Assembly (NCBI GenBank): GCA_937897985.1
Contig: CALCBD010000031.1
Location: 1-64,000, forward strand
Reading direction: 5' to 3'
Length of the DNA: 64,000 nucleotides
Origin: an uncultured Paludibacter sp.
Lineage (GTDB): Bacteria; Bacteroidota; Bacteroidia; Bacteroidales; Paludibacteraceae
The notes under the pieces are model-generated. The model had not been told where the DNA came from. It saw only the letters and a list, made by a program, of their open reading frames with translations, and did no database searches. Both the position numbers and the translations under genes were made by a program. Positions 35,382-44,851 of this stretch are shown in pieces. The first letter of the stretch is position 1, and the number at the start of each line of letters is the position of its first letter.

Positions 35382-37814
35382 TTAAAATTTATAACTATAA
35401 CTGATGGAAGGCAGGATAGTAAATATTGTAATTTTTTTAAATGATTTGACTGAAGCAGATGTTTGAGTTACAGGATTGTAAACATAATCGGAAGAAACAT
35501 ATACCAAAAATGGATTTTTCTGGTTGGTGGCGTTATATACTCCTATATTCCAGGTTCTTATCCCGTGTTTTTTTTGCTTGTGGAAGTTCACACCCAAATC
35601 GATTCTCATGTAATCGGGCAATCGGTAGTTATTCCGTTTGCTGATATATGGAAGTGTACTCTGGTTGTTGTAGTCTTCACCGGGAACGGGATATGCAAAA
35701 TAGTTCTGAAGAGCCAGCGAGCCGCTGTTTCCGGTACTGTAAACCCAGGTACCCGAAAGGTCAATTTTAGGACTGAATTTGTGCGAAACCACCAGACTGA
35801 TATCATGTCTGCGATCGTATTTTGCGGGGAAAATCTCACCGTTGTTGATTTCTTCACCCGGCCGGTCGAATTTGCGATCTGCTTTTGACCATGTATAACC
35901 TATCCAACCGGTGGTTTTGCCTATTGACTTTTGTGCCATAAGTTCAACTCCGTATGCCCTGCCATCACCTGTGCTTACCTTTTCCTCCCAGCCTGTTGCC
36001 GAACCCAGAAAAGTTGCACCATCTTTATATTCTATTAAATTGTACATGGATTTATAGTAAGCCTCAACCGATATGTCGATAATGTTGGACAAATTATAAA
36101 AAAATCCACCGGAATACTGATGCGATTTCATTGGCTCAATTCGTTTGGTGACCGGAACCCAAAGGTCGGTCGGAAGGCTGATGTTCGAATTTGAAAGTAA
36201 ATGAATGTATTGACTCATAGCAGCATATCCTGCTTTGAACGATAATTTATCGGTCAGAAGTACCCGGATTCCTATGCGGGGTTGTAAGGATTGATAAAAT
36301 TCATTCTGTACATAAAAGCCTGAATAATGCAGACCGATGTTCGTTTTGATAAATGAACCGATATTAATGTTATCCTCGGCATAAACCGACATTTCGCTGG
36401 CATAAATATTCTGATTTCCAATGGTTGTATCCATTTTCTGCTTCATTGTATCTCTTTCAAATTTAGCCGAAAACACCTGAATCCCGGGTCTGAAACTGTG
36501 GTTAAGATAATTGATTCCAAATTTTATATCGTGTGCCGGATTGGGAGTAAAATCAAAATCAACCTTGGCTCCGTAATCCTGTATCCCTGACTTATAGCCC
36601 ACACTTGCCGATTCGCTATAACGGGAAGGTGGTATATAGGTGGTTTGTTCTGAATCGGTTCCAACCGACATGTTAAATCTGTACCGGCTGAAGGTAAAAG
36701 TGGAATTCATGAATAATTTGTTGTTCAGCACATGATTCCATCGCAATGCAGTTATCAGATTTCCCCAATCCCAGTTCAGTTTCAGTCTGCTTTCGTAGCT
36801 GCTTTTGTCATCGCTTTTAAAATCTTCACGTATATCGCTGTAAATCACATCGTCACCAATGTAATTGCTGAGGAACAATCTGTCCCTGTCGGAGAATTTG
36901 TGGCTGATTTTAACATTCAGGTCATAAAAATAATAACCAGCCGACATTTTATCCTTTTCCTGTCGGGAGGTGCCTATTTTTAACAGGGGTTGTACGAGTA
37001 AATCCAAGTAGGTTCTGCGGCCGGAAATGCTGAATGTGGTTTTATCACTCAACAAAGGTCCCTCCAGATTAAATTTCGACGAAATTATTCCGACGCTGAA
37101 ATTTCCGTGTATTTTTTTGTTATTGCCATCATTCATCCTGATATCGAGTACAGAGGATAATCTGCCACCGAAACGTGCGGGAAAACTGCCTTTGTAGAAA
37201 GTTACATTTTTAATGGCGTCAGCATTAAACACCGAAAACAAACCACCTAAATGGTTCACATTGTAAACGGGGACTCCGTCGAGTAAAAACAGATTTTCAT
37301 CAGGACCGCCTCCCCGGACATAAAAGCCCGCCGAACCTTCGATGCCACCTTTAACTCCCGGCAAGAGCTGCAAAGCCTTTAATACATCTGTTTCGCCAAA
37401 CAAAGCAGGTACGTTTTTGATGAGTGCTACAGGGACCTCTAAAGTGCTCATTTGTGAGCCTTTAACGCCCAGCTCCTTATAAGTGCCCAAAACTGTGACT
37501 TCGTTCAGAATTGTGCTTTCTTTTAACGAAATATTTATGGTGGTGTCTGATTTCAGATTAAACTTTCTTGAAGCAGGGCTGAACCCCACATAAGTAAATT
37601 CGAGTTCGACAGGGGATTTTGGTAATGTGATGGAATAGAAACCATAACTGTTGCTCACAGTTCCTTTCATGCTTTTTACATCGTAAACCGAACTGTTTAT
37701 AAGTGTTTCCCCGCTTTTTGCATCGCTGATATAACCGCTGATTGTATAATTCTGAGACAATAGGCCGGGCAGATTGAGAACAAACAGTAATAAGGAAAAA
37801 ATTGATTTTTTCAT
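35382..37814 (-). CDS. TonB-dependent outer-membrane receptor
   Basis: 810 aa. Signal peptide (1-20), a carboxypeptidase-D-like regulatory domain (about 22-105: YTISGYISDAKSGETLINSSVY), plug (about 115-230: LPGVKGGIEGSAGFYVRGGGPDENLFLLDGVPVYN) and a 22-strand-type beta-barrel ending with an aromatic residue (SISYSYKF). No SusC-type length or motif, and the partner is DUF4249 rather than SusD, so this is a non-Sus uptake pair for iron, vitamin or peptide-like substrates. The sequence gives no direct hint of ligand and no anti-sigma pair is adjacent. Confidence 0.92.
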   Translation of the reverse strand: MKKSIFSLLLFVLNLPGLLSQNYTISGYISDAKSGETLINSSVYDVKSMKGTVSNSYGFYSITLPKSPVELEFTYVGFSPASRKFNLKSDTTINISLKESTILNEVTVLGTYKELGVKGSQMSTLEVPVALIKNVPALFGETDVLKALQLLPGVKGGIEGSAGFYVRGGGPDENLFLLDGVPVYNVNHLGGLFSVFNADAIKNVTFYKGSFPARFGGRLSSVLDIRMNDGNNKKIHGNFSVGIISSKFNLEGPLLSDKTTFSISGRRTYLDLLVQPLLKIGTSRQEKDKMSAGYYFYDLNVKISHKFSDRDRLFLSNYIGDDVIYSDIREDFKSDDKSSYESRLKLNWDWGNLITALRWNHVLNNKLFMNSTFTFSRYRFNMSVGTDSEQTTYIPPSRYSESASVGYKSGIQDYGAKVDFDFTPNPAHDIKFGINYLNHSFRPGIQVFSAKFERDTMKQKMDTTIGNQNIYASEMSVYAEDNINIGSFIKTNIGLHYSGFYVQNEFYQSLQPRIGIRVLLTDKLSFKAGYAAMSQYIHLLSNSNISLPTDLWVPVTKRIEPMKSHQYSGGFFYNLSNIIDISVEAYYKSMYNLIEYKDGATFLGSATGWEEKVSTGDGRAYGVELMAQKSIGKTTGWIGYTWSKADRKFDRPGEEINNGEIFPAKYDRRHDISLVVSHKFSPKIDLSGTWVYSTGNSGSLALQNYFAYPVPGEDYNNQSTLPYISKRNNYRLPDYMRIDLGVNFHKQKKHGIRTWNIGVYNATNQKNPFLVYVSSDYVYNPVTQTSASVKSFKKITIFTILPSISYSYKF

Positions 37815-37939
37815 TAAGTGTGATTTTTACCTGAATTAATAAAAAGATGATGATCAAAAGGTTGTTTTTGCTGCATTTATAAAAAATGTTCTTTAAAAAT
37901 TGCGTATTTATTCTCTGATTATCATATTGATATGTGATA

Positions 37940-38581
37940 TTATTTAATGTCGAAAAGTTCGTTAAGTTTGTAAGTGTGCGATTTTTGAATTCGCTCGGCA
38001 TTGATCATAGCCTGTGCAACTTCACGGGCATGTATCGGTTTGAACTTTCTCAGGATGCCTGCTTTGTTTAATCCAAACATGATTGACAGAGCTAATTTTT
38101 CACCCAGACGGTATTCATGTCTGTATCCGTACAACTGGCCGGGACGGAGAATGATAATGGTACTGAAAGGTAGCAGCTTAACTGCTTCTTCGAGTTGACC
38201 TTTGATTTTCATATAAAAGGTGGATGAATTTGCATTGGCACCTGCTGATGAAACCAGGACATAAGATGGAACAGCATTCGCGGAGGCTATTTCTGCAACT
38301 TTGAGCTGATAGCTGTAGTCAATTTTAAATTGATTTGATTTGGTTTTTGCTTTTGCAATTGTTGTTCCCATGCACGAGAACAAAACGTCGCCGGCGACAA
38401 GATGCTTCCAGCTCTCAGGTTGCTCAAAATCGACAATATATTCTTTAAGCTTTGAATGTACTATGCCACTCTCGCGCCGTACGAGTGATATAATTTCGGA
38501 ATAATCATTTGAGAAAATAAGTAATTCAATGAGTTGGGTTCCAACCATTCCGGTTGAACCAATGACGATTGCTTTTTTCAT
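37940..38581 (-). CDS. NAD(P)-binding SDR-like oxidoreductase
   Basis: 213 aa, short atypical SDR (HTATIP2/NmrA-like). GSTGMVGTQLIELLI is the dinucleotide-binding loop, followed by SLVRRES, DVLFSCMGTTIAKAKTK and YVLVSSAGANANSSTFYMKIKGQLEEAV, which holds the Y..K pair (YMKIK). REVAQAMINA lies near the end. Substrate unknown; some relatives act as redox sensors. It stands upstream of the receptor pair on the same strand, with 125 bases between. Confidence 0.8.
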   Translation of the reverse strand: MKKAIVIGSTGMVGTQLIELLIFSNDYSEIISLVRRESGIVHSKLKEYIVDFEQPESWKHLVAGDVLFSCMGTTIAKAKTKSNQFKIDYSYQLKVAEIASANAVPSYVLVSSAGANANSSTFYMKIKGQLEEAVKLLPFSTIIILRPGQLYGYRHEYRLGEKLALSIMFGLNKAGILRKFKPIHAREVAQAMINAERIQKSHTYKLNELFDIK

Positions 38582-38665
38582 TTTTTTGAGATTAAACTGT
38601 TAAATATCAAGAATTAAATCAGTATGAGAATGGGAATAAAAAGCAAAAAAAATCGAAAAAGTTAT

Positions 38666-39892
38666 TTATGTATCAATATGTATGTCGCGAAATCCAAGAA
38701 AATAAAGAATGCCGTCCAGCCCTATGGTTGAGATGGATTGTTGGGCATTTTCCTTTACTTTGGGCTTTGCATGAAAAGCGATTCCGAGACCTGCAATATT
38801 CAGCATAGGTAAATCGTTGGCTCCATCGCCCACTGCAATGACCTGCTCAAGATCGATTTTTTCGACCTGAGCAATTAGTCGTAATAATTCAGCTTTGCGT
38901 TTGCCATCAACAATATCGCCAATGTAATTTCCTGTCAGTTTTCCGTTTACGATTTCCAGTTCATTAGCATAAACGTAATCCACATCAAAAAGTTTTTTGA
39001 GATGCTCACCAAAATAACTGAATCCTCCGGAAAGGATGGCAATTTTGTATCCGCATTTTTTCAGAATCGACATTAATCTTTCTGCACCTTCCATAATAGG
39101 TAGTTCATTCGCAATCTCAGCAAGTACTTTTTCGTCCAGTCCACGGAGTAAGGCAATTCTCTGTTTAAAGCTTTCCGAAAAATCAATTTCGCCTCTCATA
39201 GCCGATTCGGTGATTGCACGAACCTTTTCGCCTGCACCTGCTCTGTCGGCAAGTTCGTCGATGACCTCGGTTTTAATCAGGGTCGAATCCATATCAAAGC
39301 AGATAAGTCGCCTGTTTCGCCTGAAAATATCATCTTTTTGAAATGAAATGTCGATGCCCGATTCGGTCGAGTATTTCATGAATTTTGCCGAAAGCGCTTT
39401 TTTGTCGTTCAGTTCACCTCTCACCGACAATTCGATACATGAACGAATGTTGTTTGCATCTGTATCTTTATTCAACGGAATTCTGCCGGTTAATCTTTTG
39501 ATAGAGTCAATGTTTAATTCCTGATTTGTGATGGCTTTTGTTACCTTCGATAATTGATGTGCGGTAATTTCCTTTCCCAGAATAGTGACAATATACCGAC
39601 CCTTACCCTGACGTGCTACCCAGTTGTTATACCTCTCGATGCTTACCGGCGTAAATCGTGGTGTGACATTGAGTTCGGAACATCTGAACAACACCTCTTT
39701 TAGTACATTCCCCGAATCGCTTCTGTCCGACATTTTAAATAAAATTCCCAGCGACAGGGTGTGGTGTATGTCAGCCTGACCGATATCCAGAATGGTGGCA
39801 TCGTAATTTCCAAGTATTTCGGTGATAGCTGTGGTTACTCCGGGTTTGTCTTCACCGGATATGCTGATGAGTATTATTTCGCTTTTCGACAT
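38666..39892 (-). CDS. serB: Phosphoserine phosphatase with N-terminal ACT domains
   Basis: 408 aa. Two ACT-like regulatory domains (about 1-85 and 95-180, with ISGEDKPGVTTAITEIL) are followed by a HAD phosphatase: DMDSTLIKTEVIDELA (nucleophile Asp200, Asp202), ILSGGFSYFG and GDGANDLPML. Last step of serine synthesis. The ACT domains suggest feedback binding of serine. All catalytic motifs intact. Flanked by unrelated genes on the same strand with gaps above 80 bases. Confidence 0.95.
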   Translation of the reverse strand: MSKSEIILISISGEDKPGVTTAITEILGNYDATILDIGQADIHHTLSLGILFKMSDRSDSGNVLKEVLFRCSELNVTPRFTPVSIERYNNWVARQGKGRYIVTILGKEITAHQLSKVTKAITNQELNIDSIKRLTGRIPLNKDTDANNIRSCIELSVRGELNDKKALSAKFMKYSTESGIDISFQKDDIFRRNRRLICFDMDSTLIKTEVIDELADRAGAGEKVRAITESAMRGEIDFSESFKQRIALLRGLDEKVLAEIANELPIMEGAERLMSILKKCGYKIAILSGGFSYFGEHLKKLFDVDYVYANELEIVNGKLTGNYIGDIVDGKRKAELLRLIAQVEKIDLEQVIAVGDGANDLPMLNIAGLGIAFHAKPKVKENAQQSISTIGLDGILYFLGFRDIHIDT

Positions 39893-40041
39893 TTTACATT
39901 ATTGTTTGTTCCCTGAATCCGGATTCCATTTTTTTTGAGCTGTTTTATGTTATCGGTTTCGTTTATAAGCTGTAAAGTTTTAACTGTTGCCCTGTTCGCA
40001 TCTTATAATGTTTCAGATTAAACGGGTCAGACCTGTGTTTT

Positions 40042-41415
40042 TTAATGTTTTCCCGAATATCTTTCGTATGTTTCAAGTGTGTTCGTAACATAACCAACGG
40101 TTTCTTTGCTTTTAAATCTGCCATATTTCACAACCGGATCGTTGTAGAATTTAGGCTCCGATTTTTTAATCAGAAAATACTCCACATTATTGAACCAGAT
40201 GTACGGATTTTTGCCGTATTTCCGGGCAAGTGCCATGGCATCAAGTATATGAGCAGGGCCTGAGTTGTATGCTGCAAGTATAAACTTTAATCTTTCTTCT
40301 TTATTTTCAACTTTGGCAAACGATAAATTCAGACTCTTTATGTATTGCACACCGGCTTCAATATTCTTTTCAGGATTAAAAATTGATCTTCGGGTCAAAC
40401 CGAAATTTGCTGCTGTGCGAGGCATTAGTTGCATAATACCGGCAGCACCGGCCCATGATATTTGAGTCGAATCAAAATGAGATTCATGGAAAGCCAGTGA
40501 AGCAAGCAGTTTCCAGTCCCAGTTAATTTCTTTCGCGTATTTTTTAAACAAATGGTCGTAGGGCGAAATAGCTCCTTTGGGTATCCTTACTTTGTTTTGA
40601 GCAAAAAAGATACCTCTTGTCCAGTATTTATGAGTTAAATTTGCTTTAAGTAATTCAACATCAGATGATTTTTCCCAATCTCCAATGGCCTTAATGAGTT
40701 TCTTGCTGTCTTTACGAACTAACCATCCATTGCGTTGACGAAATGTGATGGGCAAACGTAAATCCAATTTTTTATAGATGGATTTGTAAAGTTGACCTGT
40801 TTTGTAATTCGCTACGGTAAAGTCAATCTTGTTGCGGGCAACCATTTCAATCAAATCCTCGACACTCAGCGAATCAGGTGCATCAACAATTTCGAAAATA
40901 CCTCCTAATTCGTGGTTCAGATTGACGAGTCTTTGTTTGTATACGGTATTGGGTTTTACAACTACTTTTTTGTCCTGTAATTCTGTTAGGTCGTTCAGCG
41001 AGTTGGCGCTAATGGTCTGAACCAGTACCTGATAAGTATTCTCCTGAGGAAAGACAAACTGAAATAATTTTTTCAGCTCCTTGGTTTCGATTGTGTTAAC
41101 GGCGATGAGGTCAATTTTACCTTCGAAAAGCATGTTTTGAAGCTCTGTTTCACTTTTTGCATCCACAATTTTTATGTTTACACCCAGTTGTTTAGCCAGT
41201 TGCTGAGCCATTTCGTAATCGTAACCCATGTACTCATCACGATACAAAAAAAACGAGGTGGGACCATACATTGTCCCTACAAAAAGTGTATCCCGATGTA
41301 CAATTTCGTCCAAATCGATGACTCTCGCCGTCGGTTGAACGTTTTCACCTTTCCGACATGCTGCGAAACATATCAAAAAGAAAAAAATACACAGATAGAT
41401 AAACCTCTTGTACAT
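40042..41415 (-). CDS. MltF-like lytic transglycosylase lipoprotein
   Basis: 457 aa. Lipobox CFAAC (Cys20). A solute-binding-protein type 3 domain (about 45-270: DTLFVGTMYGPTSFFLYRDEYMGYDYEMAQQLAKQLG) precedes an SLT domain with LAFHESHFD (catalytic Glu311), WAGAAGIMQLMPRTAANFG and ILAAYNSGPAHI. This is the MltF plan: peptidoglycan cleavage with a regulatory periplasmic domain that may sense muropeptides. Anchored lipoprotein. It begins 6 bases after the stop of the upstream exonuclease gene, so the two are co-transcribed. Confidence 0.9.
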   Translation of the reverse strand: MYKRFIYLCIFFFLICFAACRKGENVQPTARVIDLDEIVHRDTLFVGTMYGPTSFFLYRDEYMGYDYEMAQQLAKQLGVNIKIVDAKSETELQNMLFEGKIDLIAVNTIETKELKKLFQFVFPQENTYQVLVQTISANSLNDLTELQDKKVVVKPNTVYKQRLVNLNHELGGIFEIVDAPDSLSVEDLIEMVARNKIDFTVANYKTGQLYKSIYKKLDLRLPITFRQRNGWLVRKDSKKLIKAIGDWEKSSDVELLKANLTHKYWTRGIFFAQNKVRIPKGAISPYDHLFKKYAKEINWDWKLLASLAFHESHFDSTQISWAGAAGIMQLMPRTAANFGLTRRSIFNPEKNIEAGVQYIKSLNLSFAKVENKEERLKFILAAYNSGPAHILDAMALARKYGKNPYIWFNNVEYFLIKKSEPKFYNDPVVKYGRFKSKETVGYVTNTLETYERYSGKH

Positions 41416-41421
41416 TTCAGT

Positions 41422-42159
41422 TTATAAAAGTTCGATATGTCCGGTCTCAAATACCGGCATATTCTGCATTTTCAGAAATACCTGAGCTGTAGCCACAACA
41501 TCTTTCTGACAGTAAGTAGCTATTCGTTCAATATTATGATCCTTATAATAAACATCGGCAACCTGACTGCCATCTATGTCATCTTTCGGAGTGGGAATGC
41601 CGAAAATGGCTGTCAGCAGTTTTAAAGAAGTATAGTTCTTGTAATCGCCGAATTTCCACAATTCCATGGTATCGATAAAAGTGATTTCCCACGGTTTTTT
41701 GCCTGATATGTCGAGTATCGAAGGTAGTTCAATCTGATTTATCAACATGCGGCGGCAAATATAGGGGATGTCGAATTCCTTGATATTGTGACCACACAAA
41801 GTATGTTCCTTCGTTTTACAGAAACCTGACAGTAAACCGGCAAAATCAATGAGTATGCTACGCTCGTCGTCACCGGCAAACGATTTGGTTCTGAAGAACA
41901 TAGAAGCTCCTTTGAAATAGATAAATCCCACCGAAATACACACGATTTTACCGAATTCGGCATAAATTCCGGCACTTTTACCGAATGCTTCGGCTGCAGT
42001 GGTGGTTTCGTTGTATTTTTCGGGCATGCGCTTGTAAATCAAATCAAACTTATCTTCCCATAAGTGAGCTAAATCAGACGGCATCTGCGATAAACCGGCA
42101 GTCTGAGGTACTGTCTCAATGTCCAGAAACATGATTTTAGTAAAGTCGGTTGGTTTCAT
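41422..42159 (-). CDS. 3'-5' exonuclease, PolB exonuclease-like
   Basis: 245 aa, soluble. IMFLDIETVPQTAG (ExoI, Asp-Ile-Glu), LCGHNIKEFDIPYICRRML (ExoII, Asn-x-x-x-Phe-Asp) and YCQKDVVATAQVFLKM (ExoIII, with Asp) match the DNA_pol_B_exo2 family, a stand-alone relative of the proofreading domain of family B polymerases. Role in DNA repair or RNA processing not established. It is linked to the transglycosylase gene downstream and to udk upstream (172-base gap). Confidence 0.88.
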   Translation of the reverse strand: MKPTDFTKIMFLDIETVPQTAGLSQMPSDLAHLWEDKFDLIYKRMPEKYNETTTAAEAFGKSAGIYAEFGKIVCISVGFIYFKGASMFFRTKSFAGDDERSILIDFAGLLSGFCKTKEHTLCGHNIKEFDIPYICRRMLINQIELPSILDISGKKPWEITFIDTMELWKFGDYKNYTSLKLLTAIFGIPTPKDDIDGSQVADVYYKDHNIERIATYCQKDVVATAQVFLKMQNMPVFETGHIELL

Positions 42160-42331
42160 GGTAGTCGAATTATTAACCTGTTTAAAACTTTTCGGTCCGA
42201 CAGGTAGGTTGATTCATTCTTATGTTTTCCCTGAACCATCGGGTAAAACGTTACAAAACAAAAGGTTCATTTTTTTATTACAACAAAATCCTCATTCCGC
42301 TATCAATCGGAATAAGATATAATTCAGGGGT

Positions 42332-42940
42332 TTATTTTAAGTTGTTTTCAATGTATTTGGTCAGAATGTCGATGGCAATATGATTGCTTCCTCCCTGAGG
42401 TATAATCAGGTCGGCAAATCTTTTTGTGGGTTCAATAAACTGCAGATGCATCGGTTTTACAGTGCATTCATATCTTTCCATGACCTTGTTGACCGATCGT
42501 CCGCGTTCCACTATATCTCTGTTGATAACCCTCATAAGTCTGTCGTCGGCATCAGCATCGACAAAAACCTTTAAATCCATCATTTTCCTCAAATCGGGGT
42601 CGGTCAAAACCAGAATGCCTTCAACGATAATAACGTGACATGGTTTTACCGGAATCGTTTCGGATGCCCTGGTGCATGTCAGATAGGAGTAAATAGGCTG
42701 ATCGATGATCTTTCCTTTTCGTAAGTCTTTTAAATGGCGTGTGAGTAAATCAAATTCAATGGAATCGGGATGGTCAAAATTGATTTCGAGCCGTTCTTCG
42801 AGTGGTAGATGACTGCTGTCGCGGTAATAGGAGTCCTGTGGTAAAATGGCTACTTCTCCTTCGGGTAGTCGCTCTAAAATCTTACGAACTACAGTTGTTT
42901 TTCCTGATCCGGTACCTCCGGCAATTCCAATAATTAACAT
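42332..42940 (-). CDS. udk: Uridine kinase
   Basis: 202 aa, usual length. Phosphorylates uridine and cytidine for pyrimidine salvage. P-loop GIAGGTGSGKTT (residues 5-16), LPQDSYYRDSSHLPLEER, NFDHPDSIEFDLL and RDIVERGRSVNKVMERY are all present. Cytoplasmic. First gene of the probable udk-exonuclease-transglycosylase run. Confidence 0.95.
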   Translation of the reverse strand: MLIIGIAGGTGSGKTTVVRKILERLPEGEVAILPQDSYYRDSSHLPLEERLEINFDHPDSIEFDLLTRHLKDLRKGKIIDQPIYSYLTCTRASETIPVKPCHVIIVEGILVLTDPDLRKMMDLKVFVDADADDRLMRVINRDIVERGRSVNKVMERYECTVKPMHLQFIEPTKRFADLIIPQGGSNHIAIDILTKYIENNLK

Positions 42941-43278
42941 TTTGTCGATTTTTTAGATTTCAGAGCACTAAAATAAGTATTTATTCTCTTTTGTTCTAAT
43001 TTGTTAGCCATTTTTTTAATTTTATTATTTTTATTATTTTGTAATTTCCATATAATCAGATAGTAAGCGTTTTGTTTCAAAACATAAAAACCTGTTTATG
43101 ACAGTCTTTAATTTTACATCATTTAACTTTTAACAAAATGATTTCCGGCAGGTTATTTATGTTTCTGATAAGAGCATTATTTTTTACAATATAAATTTTT
43201 GGTTTAATGCAACGAATATTGTTCAAAGAGCATCAAAACTACTGAAATGTAAATCTTTTAACTTCAAAATTTTAAACA
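42941..43278. other. Divergent intergenic region, nothing recognised
   Basis: Strongly A+T-rich spacer between udk (-) and the VWA lipoprotein (+). No exact promoter match or stable hairpin found by eye. Confidence 0.4.
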
Positions 43279-44742
43279 ATGAATACAATGAAAAAATCAG
43301 CTTTATTAATTTTATCTGTCCTGTTACTGAATGCATGTTATCAATACGATGGGAATGCTCCCTATTTATATTCTTCCCCTTTTGATCAGGAAACAGCATC
43401 TACAGAAAAGTACAAGGATTATGATGAAAATCCTTTTATTATGGTGAGCGAACAACCGGTATCCACTTTCTCGGTCGACGCTGATGGAGGTGCTTATGCC
43501 AACATGCGAAGGTTTATGAATCTGGGACAAACTCCACCGAAAGCTGCTGTTCGGATTGAAGAATTTATTAACTATTTTACTTTTAATTACCCCGAACCTG
43601 CCGGCAATGAAAACATTGCTGTCAATTCCGAAATCGCTGTATGTCCCTGGAATACAGATCATCATCTTATCCGTATCGGAATGAAAGCTAAATCTATTCC
43701 CGAAAATCAACTTCCTAACTCAAATTTCGTTTTTCTGATCGACGTTTCAGGGTCGATGAGTTCACCCGAAAAACTTGAATTGCTCAAGTCCGGTTTTAAA
43801 CTAATGACCGACCAGTTGCGCGATAATGATAAGGTGGCAATAGTTACTTACGCAGGCGATGCTGCTCTTTTACTCAATTCGACAAACGGAGATGAAAAAA
43901 CTAAAATAAAAAATGCCATTAGTAAACTGGGTGCCGGGGGTTCGACTGCAGGGGCAAAAGGTTTGATTACTGCTTACGAAATTGCACTCGAAAACTTTAT
44001 TCCAAACGGTAATAACAGAATTATTATCGGCTCCGATGGTGATTTTAATGTTGGACCTTCTTCTACCGATGAATTGATAAAACTGATAGAAGAAAAACGG
44101 AAAAGCGGTGTTTACATTACTGTTTTAGGTGTAGGTACCGGAAATCTGAATGATAATATGATGGAACAAATTGCCAATAAAGGGAATGGTAATTATGAAT
44201 ATATCGATTGTGCCGACGAATTACTGAAGATTTTTGTAAACGAGAAGGCTAAATTTTATACTGTAGCCAAAGATTCAAAAATTCAGATTACTTTTAATCC
44301 TGACAAAGTAAGTTCCTATAGATTAATTGGTTACGAGAACCGTTCGCTCAATAAGGATGATTTTAATAATGACACCATCGATGCCGGTGAAATAGGTGCG
44401 TCGCAAACCATTACTGCTCTGTACGAAGTTGTTCTGACTACCAATTTGTCGGCTACACCTTATGCTCAGTTCGATTTCCGCTACAAAAAACCGGGAGAAT
44501 CGGAAAGCAGGCTTATAAAACACACTGTTAACAATATTCCGACCCCGATAGCCTCTGCTTCCGAAAATATGCGGTTCGCTGCTTCCATCGTCTCATACGG
44601 ACTCTTGCTCAAACAATCGGCATACAAAGGTAAAGCAGGCAAACAAATGGTTCTCGATCTGGGGAATAATGCCAAGAGCTATGATCCGAATGGTTACAGA
44701 TCGGAATTTTTGAATATTGTAAAAAAATGGAACCCTGAATAA
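43279..44742 (+). CDS. VWA-domain lipoprotein (YfbK / DUF3520 type)
   Basis: 487 aa. Lipobox LLNAC (Cys20 from the first Met; the second Met, at 43288, also gives a good signal peptide). Next comes the vWF_N domain (about 60-145: ENPFIMVSEQPVSTFSVDADGGAYANMRRF), then a von Willebrand A domain with an intact MIDAS (DVSGSM at Asp155; TAGAKG; GSDGDFN), and a DUF3520-like C-terminus. Such proteins are outer-membrane or periplasmic with unknown partners. The family's longer members carry an extra N-terminal domain missing here. Monocistronic, followed by a strong terminator. Confidence 0.9.
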   Translation: MNTMKKSALLILSVLLLNACYQYDGNAPYLYSSPFDQETASTEKYKDYDENPFIMVSEQPVSTFSVDADGGAYANMRRFMNLGQTPPKAAVRIEEFINYFTFNYPEPAGNENIAVNSEIAVCPWNTDHHLIRIGMKAKSIPENQLPNSNFVFLIDVSGSMSSPEKLELLKSGFKLMTDQLRDNDKVAIVTYAGDAALLLNSTNGDEKTKIKNAISKLGAGGSTAGAKGLITAYEIALENFIPNGNNRIIIGSDGDFNVGPSSTDELIKLIEEKRKSGVYITVLGVGTGNLNDNMMEQIANKGNGNYEYIDCADELLKIFVNEKAKFYTVAKDSKIQITFNPDKVSSYRLIGYENRSLNKDDFNNDTIDAGEIGASQTITALYEVVLTTNLSATPYAQFDFRYKKPGESESRLIKHTVNNIPTPIASASENMRFAASIVSYGLLLKQSAYKGKAGKQMVLDLGNNAKSYDPNGYRSEFLNIVKKWNPE

Positions 44743-44781
44743 TTTTCTGTTACGAATGTTTTTAAGTTTTGCAAAAAAAGC

Positions 44782-44823
44782 AAAGGCTCTCAGTTTTTAG
44801 ATGTCTGAGAGCCTTTTTTTATG
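44782..44823. terminator. Bidirectional terminator (VWA / PLP enzyme)
   Basis: Perfect 12-bp stem 44782-44793 with 44805-44816 followed by T-rich sequence, between convergent genes. Confidence 0.85.
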
Positions 44824-44851
44824 CAAATTTTTTTCGGAAACTGAGATTTAC